From Pseudomonas putida (GTDB lineage: Bacteria; Pseudomonadota; Gammaproteobacteria; Pseudomonadales; Pseudomonadaceae), in the NCBI RefSeq assembly GCF_026625125.1, contig NZ_CP113097.1, positions 558,001-622,000 of the forward strand: a DNA stretch of 64,000 nt, in the 5' to 3' direction. Shown piece by piece: positions 11,262 through 20,814 of this stretch. A program made the position numbers and the translations under genes. The notes under the pieces are model-generated. The model made no database searches. It saw nothing but the letters and a program-made list of their open reading frames with translations, and was not told where the DNA came from. Within the stretch, counting starts at the first letter, position 1; each line of letters opens with the position of its first letter.

Positions 11262-13259
11262 ATGCCCAGCCGTCGTGAACGTGCCAACGCCATTCGTGCC
11301 CTCAGCATGGATGCCGTGCAAAAGGCCAACAGCGGCCACCCAGGTGCCCCCATGGGCATGGCGGATATCGCCGAAGTGCTTTGGCGCGACTATCTGAAGC
11401 ACAACCCGAGCAACCCGAGCTTCGCCGACCGTGACCGCTTCGTGCTGTCCAACGGCCACGGCTCGATGCTGATCTATTCGTTGCTGCACCTGACCGGCTA
11501 CGACGTCACCATTGACGACCTCAAGTCGTTCCGTCAGCTGCATAGCCGTACCCCGGGCCACCCCGAGTTCGGCTACACCCCGGGTGTGGAAACCACCACC
11601 GGCCCGCTGGGCCAGGGTTTGGCCAATGCCGTGGGCTTTGCCTTGGCTGAGAAAGTGCTGGGTGCCCAGTTCAACCGTGAAGGCCACAACATCGTCGACC
11701 ACAACACCTATGTGTTCCTCGGCGACGGCTGCATGATGGAAGGCATCTCCCACGAAGTCGCCTCGCTGGCCGGCACCCTGGGCCTGAACAAGCTGGTCGC
11801 CTTCTATGACGACAACGGCATCTCCATCGACGGTGAAGTGGAAGGCTGGTTCACCGACGACACGCCCAAGCGCTTCGAGGCCTACAACTGGCTGGTGATC
11901 CGCAACGTCAACGGCCACGACGCCGACGAGATCCGCACAGCTATCGAGACTGCGCGCAAGAGCGACCGTCCGACCCTGATCTGCTGCAAGACCATCATCG
12001 GTTTCGGCTCGCCCAACAAACAGGGCAAGGAAGACTGCCACGGTGCTCCGCTGGGCAACGACGAAATCGCCCTGGCCCGCAAGGAACTGAACTGGAACCA
12101 CGCGCCGTTCGAAGTTCCTGCCGACATCTACGCCGAATGGGACGCCAAAGAAGCAGGCGCCAAGGCTGAAGCCGAGTGGAACAAGCGTTTCGATGCCTAT
12201 GCCGCCGCCTTCCCGGAGCTGGCCAGCGAACTCAAGCGCCGTCTGAGCGGTGACCTGCCGGCCGACTTCTCCGAAAAGGCCGCTGCCTACATCGCTGAAG
12301 TCGCTGCCAAGGGCGAGACCATCGCCAGCCGCAAGGCCAGCCAGAACACCCTGAACGCCTTCGGCCCACTGCTGCCGGAATTCCTTGGCGGCTCGGCCGA
12401 CCTCGCCGGCTCCAACCTGACCCTGTGGAAGGGTTGCAAGGGTGTGGACGCCAACGACGCCAGCGGCAACTACGTGTTCTACGGCGTGCGCGAATTCGGC
12501 ATGACCGCGATCATGAACGGCGTCGCCCTGCACGGCGGCCTGGTGCCTTACGGCGCGACGTTCCTGATGTTCATGGAGTACGCCCGTAACGCTGTGCGCA
12601 TGTCCGCCCTGATGAAACAGCGCGTCATCCATGTGTACACCCACGACTCCATCGGCCTGGGCGAAGACGGCCCGACCCACCAACCGATCGAGCAACTGAC
12701 CAGCCTGCGCAGCACGCCGAACCTGGACACCTGGCGCCCGGCCGACGCAGTCGAGTCGGCTGTGTCCTGGAAGCACGCCCTGGAGCGCAAGGACGGCCCT
12801 TCGGCGCTGATCTTCTCGCGCCAGAACCTGCAGCATCAGGCGCGCGACGCCCAGCAGATCGCCGATATCGCCCGCGGCGGTTACGTGCTCAAGGACTGCG
12901 CCGGCGAGCCTGAGCTGATCCTGATCGCCACTGGCTCGGAAGTGGGCCTGGCTGTTCAGGCGTTCGACAAGCTGAGCGAGCAGGGCCGCAAGGTGCGTGT
13001 CGTGTCGATGCCGAGCACCAGCGTGTTCGACGCCCAGGATGCGGCCTACAAGCAGTCGGTACTGCCGCTGGAAGTGGGTGCACGTATCGCCATCGAAGCG
13101 GCTCACGCCGACTTCTGGTACAAGTACGTCGGCCTCGAAGGCCGTGTCATCGGCATGACCACTTACGGCGAGTCGGCTCCGGCCAGCGCACTGTTCGAAG
13201 AGTTCGGCTTCACCCTGGAAAATATCCTGGGTACTGCCGAAGAGCTGCTGGAAGACTGA
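11262..13259 (+). CDS. tkt: Transketolase
   Basis: Transfers two-carbon units between sugar phosphates in the pentose phosphate pathway, using thiamine diphosphate and Mg2+. 665 residues, the usual length. Motifs: [11 protein letters not shown] near the N-terminus, [13 protein letters not shown], the metal and TPP-binding [20 protein letters not shown], and in the Pyr domain [15 protein letters not shown] 11262 is preceded by CAGGAGATAAGCG. It is divergent from the arsR-metK operon and followed by a repeat-rich gap, then epd and pgk. In this lineage it supplies erythrose 4-phosphate, the substrate of the next gene. Confidence 0.97.
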   Translation: MPSRRERANAIRALSMDAVQKANSGHPGAPMGMADIAEVLWRDYLKHNPSNPSFADRDRFVLSNGHGSMLIYSLLHLTGYDVTIDDLKSFRQLHSRTPGHPEFGYTPGVETTTGPLGQGLANAVGFALAEKVLGAQFNREGHNIVDHNTYVFLGDGCMMEGISHEVASLAGTLGLNKLVAFYDDNGISIDGEVEGWFTDDTPKRFEAYNWLVIRNVNGHDADEIRTAIETARKSDRPTLICCKTIIGFGSPNKQGKEDCHGAPLGNDEIALARKELNWNHAPFEVPADIYAEWDAKEAGAKAEAEWNKRFDAYAAAFPELASELKRRLSGDLPADFSEKAAAYIAEVAAKGETIASRKASQNTLNAFGPLLPEFLGGSADLAGSNLTLWKGCKGVDANDASGNYVFYGVREFGMTAIMNGVALHGGLVPYGATFLMFMEYARNAVRMSALMKQRVIHVYTHDSIGLGEDGPTHQPIEQLTSLRSTPNLDTWRPADAVESAVSWKHALERKDGPSALIFSRQNLQHQARDAQQIADIARGGYVLKDCAGEPELILIATGSEVGLAVQAFDKLSEQGRKVRVVSMPSTSVFDAQDAAYKQSVLPLEVGARIAIEAAHADFWYKYVGLEGRVIGMTTYGESAPASALFEEFGFTLENILGTAEELLED

Positions 13260-13268
13260 TGTAACCAA

Positions 13269-13400
13269 GGAGGGCGGTGACGCCCTCCAGGTCGTGTAGG
13301 GGAGGGCCTTGCCCTCCATCGCGATGCAAGGCCGCTTCTACAGTTACCGCGCAGACTCGATGCTGGCGAGGTAACTGCAGAAGCGGCCTTGTGCCGCGAT
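13269..13400. repeat. Cluster of three inverted repeats between tkt and epd
   Basis: Three hairpins lie in a row. GGAGGGCG-GTGA-CGCCCTCC (13269-13288) is perfect and may terminate tkt. GGAGGGC-CTT-GCCCTCC (13301-13317) is perfect. A long one pairs 13318-13348 with 13370-13400, matching at 27 of 31 positions across a 21-nt loop, with AAGGCCGCTTCTACAG as its core. The last resembles paired REP elements of P. putida facing each other. Confidence 0.7.
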
Positions 13401-13448
13401 GGGCCGCAACGCCGCCCCAACAGCCACCCTGCGTTAGCGAGCCCACCC

Positions 13449-14510
13449 ATGCCTCACCCGCGTCCCTTCAAAGTTGCACTCAACGGTTACGGCCGCATCG
13501 GCCGCTGTGTCCTGCGCGCACTGTTTGAGCGTGGGGCAAAGGCGGGCTTCGACATCGTTGCTTTGAACGACCTGGCCGACCAGGCCAGCGTGGAATACCT
13601 GACACGCTTCGACTCCACTCACGGCCGATTCCCCGGCGATGTGAAGGTCGACGGCGACTGTCTGCATATCAATGGCGACTGCGTGAAGGTCCTGCGCAGC
13701 GCCACCCCCGAGGGCGTCGACTGGGCCGCCCTGGACATCGACCTGGTGCTGGAGTGTTCCGGCGCCTATCACACCCGTGCCGATGGTCAGCGCTTTCTCG
13801 ATGCCGGCGCGCCGCGGGTGCTGTTTTCGCAGCCCATGGCCAGCGAGGCCGATGTGGATGCAACGGTGGTCTACGGCATCAACCAGGCTTGCCTGACCGG
13901 CGCCGAGCGGCTTGTGTCCAACGCCTCCTGTACCACCAACTGTGGCGTGCCGCTGCTGCGGGTGCTGGACCAGGCGTTCGGCATCGAGTACGTGCAGATC
14001 ACCACCATTCACTCGGCGATGAACGACCAGCCGGTGATCGACGCCTACCATCATGAGGATCTGCGCCGCACGCGCTCGGCTTTCCAGTCGGTGATCCCGG
14101 TGTCCACCGGTCTGGCGCGTGGTATCGAGCGCTTGCTGCCGGAACTTGCCGGGCGAATACAGGCCAAAGCGGTACGCGTGCCGACCGTCAACGTGTCGTG
14201 CCTTGACATTACCCTGCAGACCGGCCGTGACACCACTGCTGCTGAAGTCAACCGGGTGCTGCGCGAGGCGGCGCTGGATGGCCCGCTCAAAGGCTTGCTG
14301 GCTTACACCGAATTGCCCCACGCCAGCTGTGATTTCAACCATGACCCGCATTCGGCGATCGTCGATGCCAGCCAGACACGCGTCTCGGGCCCCCGCCTGG
14401 TGAACCTGCTGGCCTGGTTCGACAACGAATGGGGTTTTGCCAACCGTATGCTCGACGTTGCCGAACATTATCTGCACGTCGTCCACCCAACCCGCACCAA
14501 ACAGCCCTGA
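13449..14510 (+). CDS. epd: Erythrose-4-phosphate dehydrogenase (GapB/Epd type)
   Basis: 353 residues of the GAPDH family. Rossmann motif NGYGRIGR at 12-19, catalytic Cys161 in SNASCTTNC, and a C-terminal WFDNEWGF. Epd rather than GapA is indicated by the tkt-epd-pgk-fba context and by the divergent residues after the active site (GVPLLRVLDQAF). It oxidises erythrose 4-phosphate to 4-phosphoerythronate with NAD, the first step of the pyridoxal phosphate route. GAPDH activity cannot be excluded. ATG 13449 begins the family sequence. Confidence 0.85.
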   Translation: MPHPRPFKVALNGYGRIGRCVLRALFERGAKAGFDIVALNDLADQASVEYLTRFDSTHGRFPGDVKVDGDCLHINGDCVKVLRSATPEGVDWAALDIDLVLECSGAYHTRADGQRFLDAGAPRVLFSQPMASEADVDATVVYGINQACLTGAERLVSNASCTTNCGVPLLRVLDQAFGIEYVQITTIHSAMNDQPVIDAYHHEDLRRTRSAFQSVIPVSTGLARGIERLLPELAGRIQAKAVRVPTVNVSCLDITLQTGRDTTAAEVNRVLREAALDGPLKGLLAYTELPHASCDFNHDPHSAIVDASQTRVSGPRLVNLLAWFDNEWGFANRMLDVAEHYLHVVHPTRTKQP

Positions 14511-14522
14511 AGGACTGCATTC

Positions 14523-15686
14523 ATGACCGTGTTGAAGATGACCGACCTCGACCTGCAAGGTAAACGCGTACTGATCCGCGAAGACCTCAACGTGCCTGTG
14601 AAGGACGGTGTGGTAACCAGCGACGCGCGTATCCTGGCTGCGCTGCCGACCATCAAGCTGGCCTTGGAGAAGGGCGCGGCGGTGATGGTCTGCTCGCACC
14701 TGGGCCGCCCTACCGAAGGTGAGTTCTCGGCCGAAAACAGCCTCAAACCAGTTGCCGACTACCTGAGCAAGGCCCTGGGCCGCGACGTTGCGCTGGTCGC
14801 CGACTACCTCGATGGCATCGAGGTCAAGGCTGGTGACCTGGTGCTGTTCGAGAACGTTCGCTTCAACAAGGGTGAGAAGAAGAACGCCGACGAGCTGGCG
14901 CAGAAGTACGCGGCCCTGTGCGACGTTTTCGTCATGGACGCCTTCGGTACCGCTCACCGTGCCGAAGGCTCCACCCATGGCGTGGCCAAGTTCGCCAAGG
15001 TCGCTGCGGCTGGCCCGCTGCTGGCCGCCGAGCTGGACGCCCTGGGCAAGGCCCTGAAGGCACCGGCCAAACCCATGGCCGCCATCGTTGCCGGCTCCAA
15101 GGTGTCCACCAAACTGGACGTTCTGAACAGCCTGAGCTCGGTTTGCGACCAGTTGATCGTGGGTGGCGGCATCGCCAACACCTTCCTGGCCGCCGCCGGC
15201 CACCCGGTGGGCAAGTCGCTGTATGAGCCTGACCTGGTGGAAACCGCCAAGGCCATCGCCGCCAAGGTCAGCGTACCGCTGCCAGTCGACGTGGTGGTGG
15301 CCAAGGCGTTTGCCGAGAGCGCCGAGGCCACCGTCAAGGCCATCGCTGACGTGGCTGCTGACGACATGATCCTGGACATCGGGCCGCAGACTGCGGCCAA
15401 CTTCGCCGAACTGCTGAAATCGTCGAAAACCATCCTGTGGAACGGCCCGGTCGGTGTGTTCGAGTTCGACCAGTTCGGCAACGGCACCCAGGTACTGGCC
15501 AAGGCCATCGCCGAAAGCGCCGCATTCTCCATCGCTGGTGGTGGCGATACCCTGGCTGCCATCGACAAATATGGCGTCGGCGCCGAGATCTCCTACATTT
15601 CTACCGGTGGCGGTGCATTCCTCGAATTCGTCGAAGGCAAGGTACTGCCGGCGGTGGCGATTCTGGAAGAGCGGGCAAAAGCCTGA
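14523..15686 (+). CDS. pgk: Phosphoglycerate kinase
   Basis: Interconverts 1,3-bisphosphoglycerate plus ADP and 3-phosphoglycerate plus ATP. 387 residues, normal length. Motifs: [13 protein letters not shown] at the N-terminus, [44 protein letters not shown], and the C-terminal nucleotide loop GGGDTLAA followed by [14 protein letters not shown]. It starts 12 bases after the epd stop and is clearly cotranscribed with it. Confidence 0.97.
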   Translation: MTVLKMTDLDLQGKRVLIREDLNVPVKDGVVTSDARILAALPTIKLALEKGAAVMVCSHLGRPTEGEFSAENSLKPVADYLSKALGRDVALVADYLDGIEVKAGDLVLFENVRFNKGEKKNADELAQKYAALCDVFVMDAFGTAHRAEGSTHGVAKFAKVAAAGPLLAAELDALGKALKAPAKPMAAIVAGSKVSTKLDVLNSLSSVCDQLIVGGGIANTFLAAAGHPVGKSLYEPDLVETAKAIAAKVSVPLPVDVVVAKAFAESAEATVKAIADVAADDMILDIGPQTAANFAELLKSSKTILWNGPVGVFEFDQFGNGTQVLAKAIAESAAFSIAGGGDTLAAIDKYGVGAEISYISTGGGAFLEFVEGKVLPAVAILEERAKA

Positions 15687-15718
15687 CAATGGCGGCGCCT
15701 GGCAAAGGGAGCGACCTG

Positions 15719-15937
15719 ATGGTCAAGCAATTGCCTGTGATCTTGCTGGCGGGTTTGCTGAGCGCATGCTCCAGCAGCCCGCCCTCGGACAACGATCCGG
15801 CGCAGCCGCCCAAAGGCGGGTGCTACCAGTCTGAGTGGCAGGCCGAGACCGTGCCGGTAATCAGCAAGCGCGTGGGCCCGGAAGGCCTGGAAAAGTATGA
15901 CGAAGACCACCAGCGCAAGGCGCCTGGCTGCCCATGA
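15719..15937 (+). CDS. Small lipoprotein, 72 residues
   Basis: MVKQLPVILLAGLLSAC is a short lipoprotein signal with lipobox LLSAC, followed by a Ser/Pro/Asp-rich linker and about 40 residues containing two more Cys (GGCYQSEW and PGCP at the end), which could form a disulphide. ATG 15719 has GGGAG seven bases upstream. It lies 32 bases after pgk, in the same direction. I recognise no family. It is probably outer-membrane anchored (no Asp at +2). Function unknown. Confidence 0.75.
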   Translation: MVKQLPVILLAGLLSACSSSPPSDNDPAQPPKGGCYQSEWQAETVPVISKRVGPEGLEKYDEDHQRKAPGCP

Positions 15938-16001
15938 ACCGATGCGCTTCGTCGGTGCAGGCAACCAAGTGACCGTTGTGTGGTCATCTAGAGGATATGC
16001 A

Positions 16002-16331
16002 ATGAAAGCGCTGATGGCCTTGATGGCCCTGGCGACACTGGCAGGATGCTCGCTGCTGCAGCCGGCGCAACCCGCCCCGGCAGCCACCTGGACCCGCTGG
16101 GTCTGTGACAGCCAGAACGAAGTGCTATGGCGCTTCGCCGATGCACAACAGGATTCGGTCGACGTGCGCCTCGGCGGCGGCGACCAGGTCTACCGGCTCA
16201 AGGCCGAGCCCAGTGCCTCGGGTGCGATGTACAGCGATGGTGTGCTGGCCTTCCATACCAAGGGCGAGGAAGGCCTGGTGTACTGGGTGGCAACCAATGA
16301 TCTGATTGGGCGGGGCTGCAAGGCACCGTGA
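16002..16331 (+). CDS. MliC-like lipoprotein (lysozyme-inhibitor-type fold)
   Basis: 109 residues from ATG 16002, with AGAGGA six bases upstream. The lipobox is LATLAGC at residue 16. The mature part, WVCDSQNEVLWRFADAQQDSVDVRL, YRLKAEPSASGAMYSDG and a late Cys in GRGCKAP, has the pattern of the MliC/C-type lysozyme inhibitor family: Cys near each end and a conserved S-G-x-x-Y-x-x-x-G. A role in protecting peptidoglycan from host lysozyme is plausible but inferred. It sits between pgk and fba, 64 bases after the other lipoprotein. Confidence 0.7.
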   Translation: MKALMALMALATLAGCSLLQPAQPAPAATWTRWVCDSQNEVLWRFADAQQDSVDVRLGGGDQVYRLKAEPSASGAMYSDGVLAFHTKGEEGLVYWVATNDLIGRGCKAP

Positions 16332-16432
16332 CTGGCCGGGCCGCACGGGTGGCCCACACTACTTGAACAGCAACCGCCCCTGCGGCAGGCTTGCACGAAA
16401 CAAAACGACGCTTGTCGGGAGAGAGATACACA

Positions 16433-17497
16433 ATGGCACTCATTAGCATGCGCCAGATGCTGGACCACGCCGCCGAGTTCGGTTACGGCGTTCCAGCTTT
16501 CAACGTCAACAACCTCGAGCAGATGCGCGCCATCATGGAAGCGGCCGACAAGACCGACTCGCCAGTGATCGTCCAGGCTTCTGCCGGTGCCCGCAAATAC
16601 GCTGGCGCGCCATTCCTGCGTCACCTGATCCTGGCCGCCATCGAAGAATTCCCGCACATCCCTGTGTGCATGCACCAGGACCACGGCACCAGCCCTGACG
16701 TGTGCCAGCGTTCGATCCAGCTGGGCTTCAGCTCGGTCATGATGGACGGCTCGCTGGGTGAAGACGGCAAGACCCCGACCGACTACGAGTACAACGTCCG
16801 TGTCACGCAGCAGACTGTCGCCATGGCGCACGCCTGCGGTGTTTCGGTCGAAGGCGAGCTGGGCTGCCTGGGTTCGCTGGAAACCGGCATGGCCGGTGAA
16901 GAAGACGGCATCGGCGCCGAAGGCGTGCTGGACCACAGCCAAATGCTCACCGACCCGGAAGAAGCCGCGGATTTCGTCAAGAAAACCCAGGTGGATGCCC
17001 TGGCCATCGCCATCGGCACCAGCCACGGCGCCTACAAGTTCACCAAGCCGCCGACCGGTGACGTGCTGGCGATCGACCGCATCAAGGAAATCCACAAGCG
17101 CATCCCCAACACTCACCTGGTGATGCACGGTTCTTCCTCGGTACCGCAGGAGTGGCTGGCGATCATCAACCAGTACGGCGGCGACATCAAAGAAACCTAC
17201 GGCGTACCGGTCGAAGAAATCGTTGAAGGCATCAAGCACGGCGTGCGCAAGGTCAACATCGATACCGACCTGCGTCTGGCTTCCACCGGTGCCATGCGCC
17301 GCCTGATGGCGCAGAACCCAAGCGAGTTCGACCCGCGCAAGTTCTTCGGCGAAACCGTCAAAGCCATGCGCGATGTCTGTATCGCTCGTTACGAAGCCTT
17401 CGGCACCGCCGGCAATGCCTCGAAGATCAAGCCGATCTCCCTGGAAGGCATGTTCCAGCGTTACCTGAAAGGTGAGTTGGCCGCCAAGGTCAACTGA
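16433..17497 (+). CDS. fba: Fructose-bisphosphate aldolase, class II
   Basis: Zn-dependent cleavage of fructose 1,6-bisphosphate to glyceraldehyde 3-phosphate and dihydroxyacetone phosphate. 354 residues. [26 protein letters not shown], the metal ligands in [20 protein letters not shown], the second metal His in [11 protein letters not shown], and [10 protein letters not shown] are all present, marking the calvin-cycle-like subclass of class II enzymes. ATG 16433 follows GGGAGAGAG. It ends the glycolytic run and is followed by a clear terminator. Confidence 0.96.
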   Translation: MALISMRQMLDHAAEFGYGVPAFNVNNLEQMRAIMEAADKTDSPVIVQASAGARKYAGAPFLRHLILAAIEEFPHIPVCMHQDHGTSPDVCQRSIQLGFSSVMMDGSLGEDGKTPTDYEYNVRVTQQTVAMAHACGVSVEGELGCLGSLETGMAGEEDGIGAEGVLDHSQMLTDPEEAADFVKKTQVDALAIAIGTSHGAYKFTKPPTGDVLAIDRIKEIHKRIPNTHLVMHGSSSVPQEWLAIINQYGGDIKETYGVPVEEIVEGIKHGVRKVNIDTDLRLASTGAMRRLMAQNPSEFDPRKFFGETVKAMRDVCIARYEAFGTAGNASKIKPISLEGMFQRYLKGELAAKVN

Positions 17498-17512
17498 TCA
17501 CAGGCCGCCACG

Positions 17513-17541
17513 AAAAAACCCGCAGAAATGCGGGTTTTTTT
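17513..17541 (+). terminator. Rho-independent terminator of fba
   Basis: ACCCGCA-GAA-ATGCGGGT (core CCCGCA/TGCGGG) is flanked by AAAAAA before and TTTTTTT after, 15 bases past the fba stop. A textbook intrinsic terminator. Confidence 0.93.
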
Positions 17542-17695
17542 ATGGGCCAATGGCCAGCAAACAACCGTTAGTCGACTACCCTTACATTTAGTCGTTGATA
17601 GCGTTCTGATTGCATTGCGCGTTACGCACTCGCGTCTAGAGTGATTAATCGGATCCAAATTGCACGTCGAAGTCGGTCATACAAGAGAAAGCAGC

Positions 17696-19816
17696 ATGGA
17701 TGGCGCTTACCCTCAACCACCGGATGGCAACTCGGTTCTCCTGGTGGTGGACGATTACCCTGAGAACCTCATAAGCATGCGCGCCTTGCTGGCCCGCACA
17801 GATTGGCAGGTGCTGACCGCAGGTTCAGGGATGGAAGCCTTGAGCGCCTTGCTGGAGCACGAAGTCGACCTTGTGCTGCTCGACGTGCAGATGCCGGAAA
17901 TGGACGGTTTCGAGGTTGCCCGGCTGATGCGTGGCAGCCACCGGACCAAGCTGACTCCGATCATCTTCCTCACCGCCAACGAGCAGTCCGATGCCGCCGT
18001 GCTCAAGGGCTATGCCAGCGGTGCGGTGGACTACCTGTTCAAGCCGTTCGACCCGCAGATCCTCAAGCCCAAGGTGCAGGCGCAGCTGGACCAGCAGCGC
18101 AACCGGCGCATGCTGCAACGCTTGACGCGCGAACTGGAGGCAGCCAGGGCGTTCAATGCGTCCATCCTGGAAAATGCCGCCGAAGGTATTCTGGTGGTCG
18201 ACGCTCACGGCAGCATCAGCTTTGCAAACCCGGCGATCTCGCGCTTGCTCGATGCCCCGGTCGAGCAATTGCAGGGCGCGCAGTTGCTTGGGTTGCTGCA
18301 ACTGCCCAATGCCACCTTATGGAGCGAATCGGATTTTCATCACGCCTACCAGTCGCGGCAGATTTTCCGTATACACGATGCTCACCTGCGCACGTCAGGC
18401 GGCCACCTGGTGCCGGTAGCCTTGTCCTGCGCGCCGCTGCCGGCCGATCAGCAGGCGATGGTGGTGACGGTGCTGGACATGTCGGTAGTGCGTAATTTGC
18501 ACCAGCAGCTCGAATACCAGGCGGTCACCGACCCGCTCACCGGCCTGCTCAACCGCCGAGGGTTCTATCAGGCAGCTGAAAGTGTGCTGCTGCGCAACGA
18601 ACGCTCGGACAAGACGCAGGCTTTGATGTACATGGACCTGGATGGCTTCAAACGGATCAATGATTCGCTCGGCCACGATGCCGGGGACCGGGTACTGGGT
18701 TGGGTTGCCGAGCAGCTCAAGGACTGCCTGGGCAGTGAGGCGCTGCTGGCACGCATGGGCGGAGACGAGTTCACTGCGCTGTTCGATGGCCTGCCGTATC
18801 CGGAACAAGCCGGCCGCTTTGCCGAGCAACTGCTCGAGCGTGTGTCCGTTCAGCGGCAGGTGGCCGGCCTGGATGTATCCCTGGGTGTCAGCATCGGTAT
18901 TGCCACCTACCCGGACTGCGGTGCCACGGTCGAAGGCCTGTTGCGTGCCGCCGATGCGGCGATGTATGCGGCCAAGCAAGCTGGGCGCGGGCAGTACCGT
19001 TTCTACGACCAGGAGCTCAATGGCCGGGCGCGTTCACGGTTGATGCTCGAGGACAGCGTGCGCGACGCGGTCGAGTCGCAAGGTTTCAACATGGTGTACC
19101 AACCCCAGGTCGCTTTCGCCGACGGGCATCTGCGCGGTTTCGAAGCCCTGCTGCGCTGGCAGCACCCCAGTGTTGGCGATGTACCGCCGGGCTTGTTCAT
19201 CCCCTTGCTGGAGGAGGCGCGACTGATAACGCGCCTGGCCAGCTGGATCTACCGCCAGGGCGCGGCGCAGCGCCAGGCTTGGTGTGAGCGTTTTGCGCCG
19301 GACCTGGTGCTGGGTATCAGCCTGAGCCGCGCTCAGTTCGCCATGCCTGGGTTGGTCGATGAGTTGCAGCGGGTGATAGAGGATTACCAGCTCAACCCGG
19401 CGCAGCTGGAAGTGGAAGTCGCCGAGACCTCACTGATGTACAACATCGACGCGGCGATCAAGCAGATCCACCGCCTGCGCGAGTTGGGCGTGCGCGTGGC
19501 GCTGGACGACTTTGGTGCTGGCGACTGCTCCCTGCGCATGCTGCGCGACCTGCCTATCGACACCTTGAAGTTGGACCGCCACCTGGTGGCGCGCCTGCCC
19601 GATTCGGCGGCGGATGCCGCCCTGGTGCGCAGCGTCATCGGCCTGTGCGCCGATTACAACGTCACGGTCATCGCCGAGGGCGTGGAAACAGCGGCCCAGG
19701 CCACTTGGCTCAAGGCAAACGGTTGCGCCTACGTGCAGGGCTTTCTTGTCGCTCGCCCGATGACCGCCGCCGATGCCAGCGGCTTCCCGGCAATTTTTCC
19801 CTGGCCGGGGTCCTGA
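17696..19816 (+). CDS. cfcR: Response regulator with PAS, GGDEF and EAL domains (CfcR-like)
   Basis: 706 residues. REC domain about 12-125 with phospho-acceptor Asp63 in LLDVQMPEMDG and Lys116 in LFKPF; PAS about 152-265; GGDEF about 275-440 with intact MGGDEF at 354-359; EAL about 450-700 with FEALLRW and DDFGAGDCSL. It matches the P. putida regulator CfcR, an RpoS-dependent diguanylate cyclase that drives biofilm formation. The EAL domain has Ser542 (GISLSRAQF) where phosphodiesterases have a metal-binding Asn (VNLSARQ), so it is probably weak or inactive as a phosphodiesterase. ATG 17696 is preferred over an upstream TTG. No partner kinase gene is adjacent. Confidence 0.88.
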   Translation: MDGAYPQPPDGNSVLLVVDDYPENLISMRALLARTDWQVLTAGSGMEALSALLEHEVDLVLLDVQMPEMDGFEVARLMRGSHRTKLTPIIFLTANEQSDAAVLKGYASGAVDYLFKPFDPQILKPKVQAQLDQQRNRRMLQRLTRELEAARAFNASILENAAEGILVVDAHGSISFANPAISRLLDAPVEQLQGAQLLGLLQLPNATLWSESDFHHAYQSRQIFRIHDAHLRTSGGHLVPVALSCAPLPADQQAMVVTVLDMSVVRNLHQQLEYQAVTDPLTGLLNRRGFYQAAESVLLRNERSDKTQALMYMDLDGFKRINDSLGHDAGDRVLGWVAEQLKDCLGSEALLARMGGDEFTALFDGLPYPEQAGRFAEQLLERVSVQRQVAGLDVSLGVSIGIATYPDCGATVEGLLRAADAAMYAAKQAGRGQYRFYDQELNGRARSRLMLEDSVRDAVESQGFNMVYQPQVAFADGHLRGFEALLRWQHPSVGDVPPGLFIPLLEEARLITRLASWIYRQGAAQRQAWCERFAPDLVLGISLSRAQFAMPGLVDELQRVIEDYQLNPAQLEVEVAETSLMYNIDAAIKQIHRLRELGVRVALDDFGAGDCSLRMLRDLPIDTLKLDRHLVARLPDSAADAALVRSVIGLCADYNVTVIAEGVETAAQATWLKANGCAYVQGFLVARPMTAADASGFPAIFPWPGS

Positions 19817-19855
19817 TTGGCTAGAATCGTCATTCGTTACGCCGAATGCCATGCC

Positions 19856-20356
19856 ATGACCGTCTTACGCTATTTGCAAGCTTACCCGCCGCACCTGCAG
19901 GAGCAGGTGCAGCTGATGATCGACAGCGACCGCCTGGGTGACTACCTGCAGCGCCGCTATCCCGGTCGCCATGACGTGCAGAGCGACAAGGCGCTGTACG
20001 GCTACGCCCAGGCATTGCGCCAGCAGTACCTGCGCAGTGCGCCCAGCCTGGACAAGGTATTGTTCGACAACCGTCTGGACCTCACCCACCGTGCGCTCGG
20101 GCTCAATACTGCGGTATCGCGGGTGCAGGGGGGCAAGCTCAAGGCGAAGAAGGAAATCCGCATCGCCTCGCTGTTCAAGGAGGCCGCGCCGCAGTTCCTG
20201 CGCATGATCGTGGTACACGAGCTGGCGCACCTGCGCGAGCGTGACCACAGCAAAGCCTTCTATCAGCTTTGTCAGCATATGGAGCCGGACTACCACCAAC
20301 TGGAATTCGACCTGCGCGTCTACCTGACCTATCGGGAGCTGCCGGGTAACCTGTAA
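19856..20356 (+). CDS. YgjP-like metallopeptidase-fold protein
   Basis: 166 residues from ATG 19856. The zinc motif VVHELAHLRERDHSKAFY (HELAH plus downstream His) is that of the YgjP/DUF45 family, a WLM-type gluzincin fold; enterobacterial YgjP has been reported to hydrolyse UTP. The start was chosen inside a longer open frame because alignment-like sequence begins at MTVLRYLQAYP. It begins 39 bases after cfcR and is followed after 12 bases by the winged-helix gene, so the three may form an operon. Substrate unknown. Confidence 0.78.
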   Translation: MTVLRYLQAYPPHLQEQVQLMIDSDRLGDYLQRRYPGRHDVQSDKALYGYAQALRQQYLRSAPSLDKVLFDNRLDLTHRALGLNTAVSRVQGGKLKAKKEIRIASLFKEAAPQFLRMIVVHELAHLRERDHSKAFYQLCQHMEPDYHQLEFDLRVYLTYRELPGNL

Positions 20357-20368
20357 GGATCACGCAGC

Positions 20369-20665
20369 ATGGATGTGAGCAAGACCAAGAGCAGTTTCTA
20401 TCGCCGCCTGTACGTGGCCTGGCTGATCGACAGCCAGACCGCTACCAGCGTGCCCGCCTTGATGGAAGCCACCGGCATGCCGCGCCGCACCGCGCAGGAC
20501 ACCATCGCTGCGCTGGCCGACCTGGACATTGTCTGCGAGTTCGAGCAGCAGGACGGGGCGCGCAACCACGCCGGGCATTATCGTATCCGTGACTGGGGAG
20601 CGATCGACAAGCAGTGGATCATCCGCCACCTACGCCAGATCAGGGAAGTGCTCGGCTACCCGTAA
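20369..20665 (+). CDS. Small winged-helix DNA-binding protein
   Basis: 98 residues. FYRRLYVAWLIDSQTATSVP, then ALMEATGMPRRTAQDTIAAL (a helix-turn-helix) and ADLDIVCEFEQQDGARNHAGHYRI (wing), make a single winged-helix domain with almost no extra sequence. Close relatives in pseudomonads are annotated only as helix-turn-helix proteins. It follows the YgjP-like gene by 12 bases in the same direction. Its targets are unknown; there is no visible effector domain. Confidence 0.75.
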   Translation: MDVSKTKSSFYRRLYVAWLIDSQTATSVPALMEATGMPRRTAQDTIAALADLDIVCEFEQQDGARNHAGHYRIRDWGAIDKQWIIRHLRQIREVLGYP

Positions 20666-20814
20666 GTCTGTGAGTCTATGTGCCTCGGCCAAATTAGAGG
20701 CTAATTGACACTATTGGCCGCTGCCCTGTACGGCGGCTTTGTGTAGTCTCTCTACCAGCGTTATCGAAGACCGCCATCAACAGCCTGTGCCCCCTATTGC
20801 AAAAGGACTTGAGC

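Noticed and set aside
11241..13319. 692-residue open frame on the minus strand opposite tkt
   Set aside because: It is the antisense of a perfectly conserved transketolase. Long antisense frames are normal in GC-rich Pseudomonas coding sequence; it has a low-complexity His/Gly/Val composition and no domain.
13434..15689. 751-residue open frame on the minus strand opposite epd and pgk
   Set aside because: Antisense shadow of two glycolytic genes, spanning both and the gap between them. No recognisable motif.
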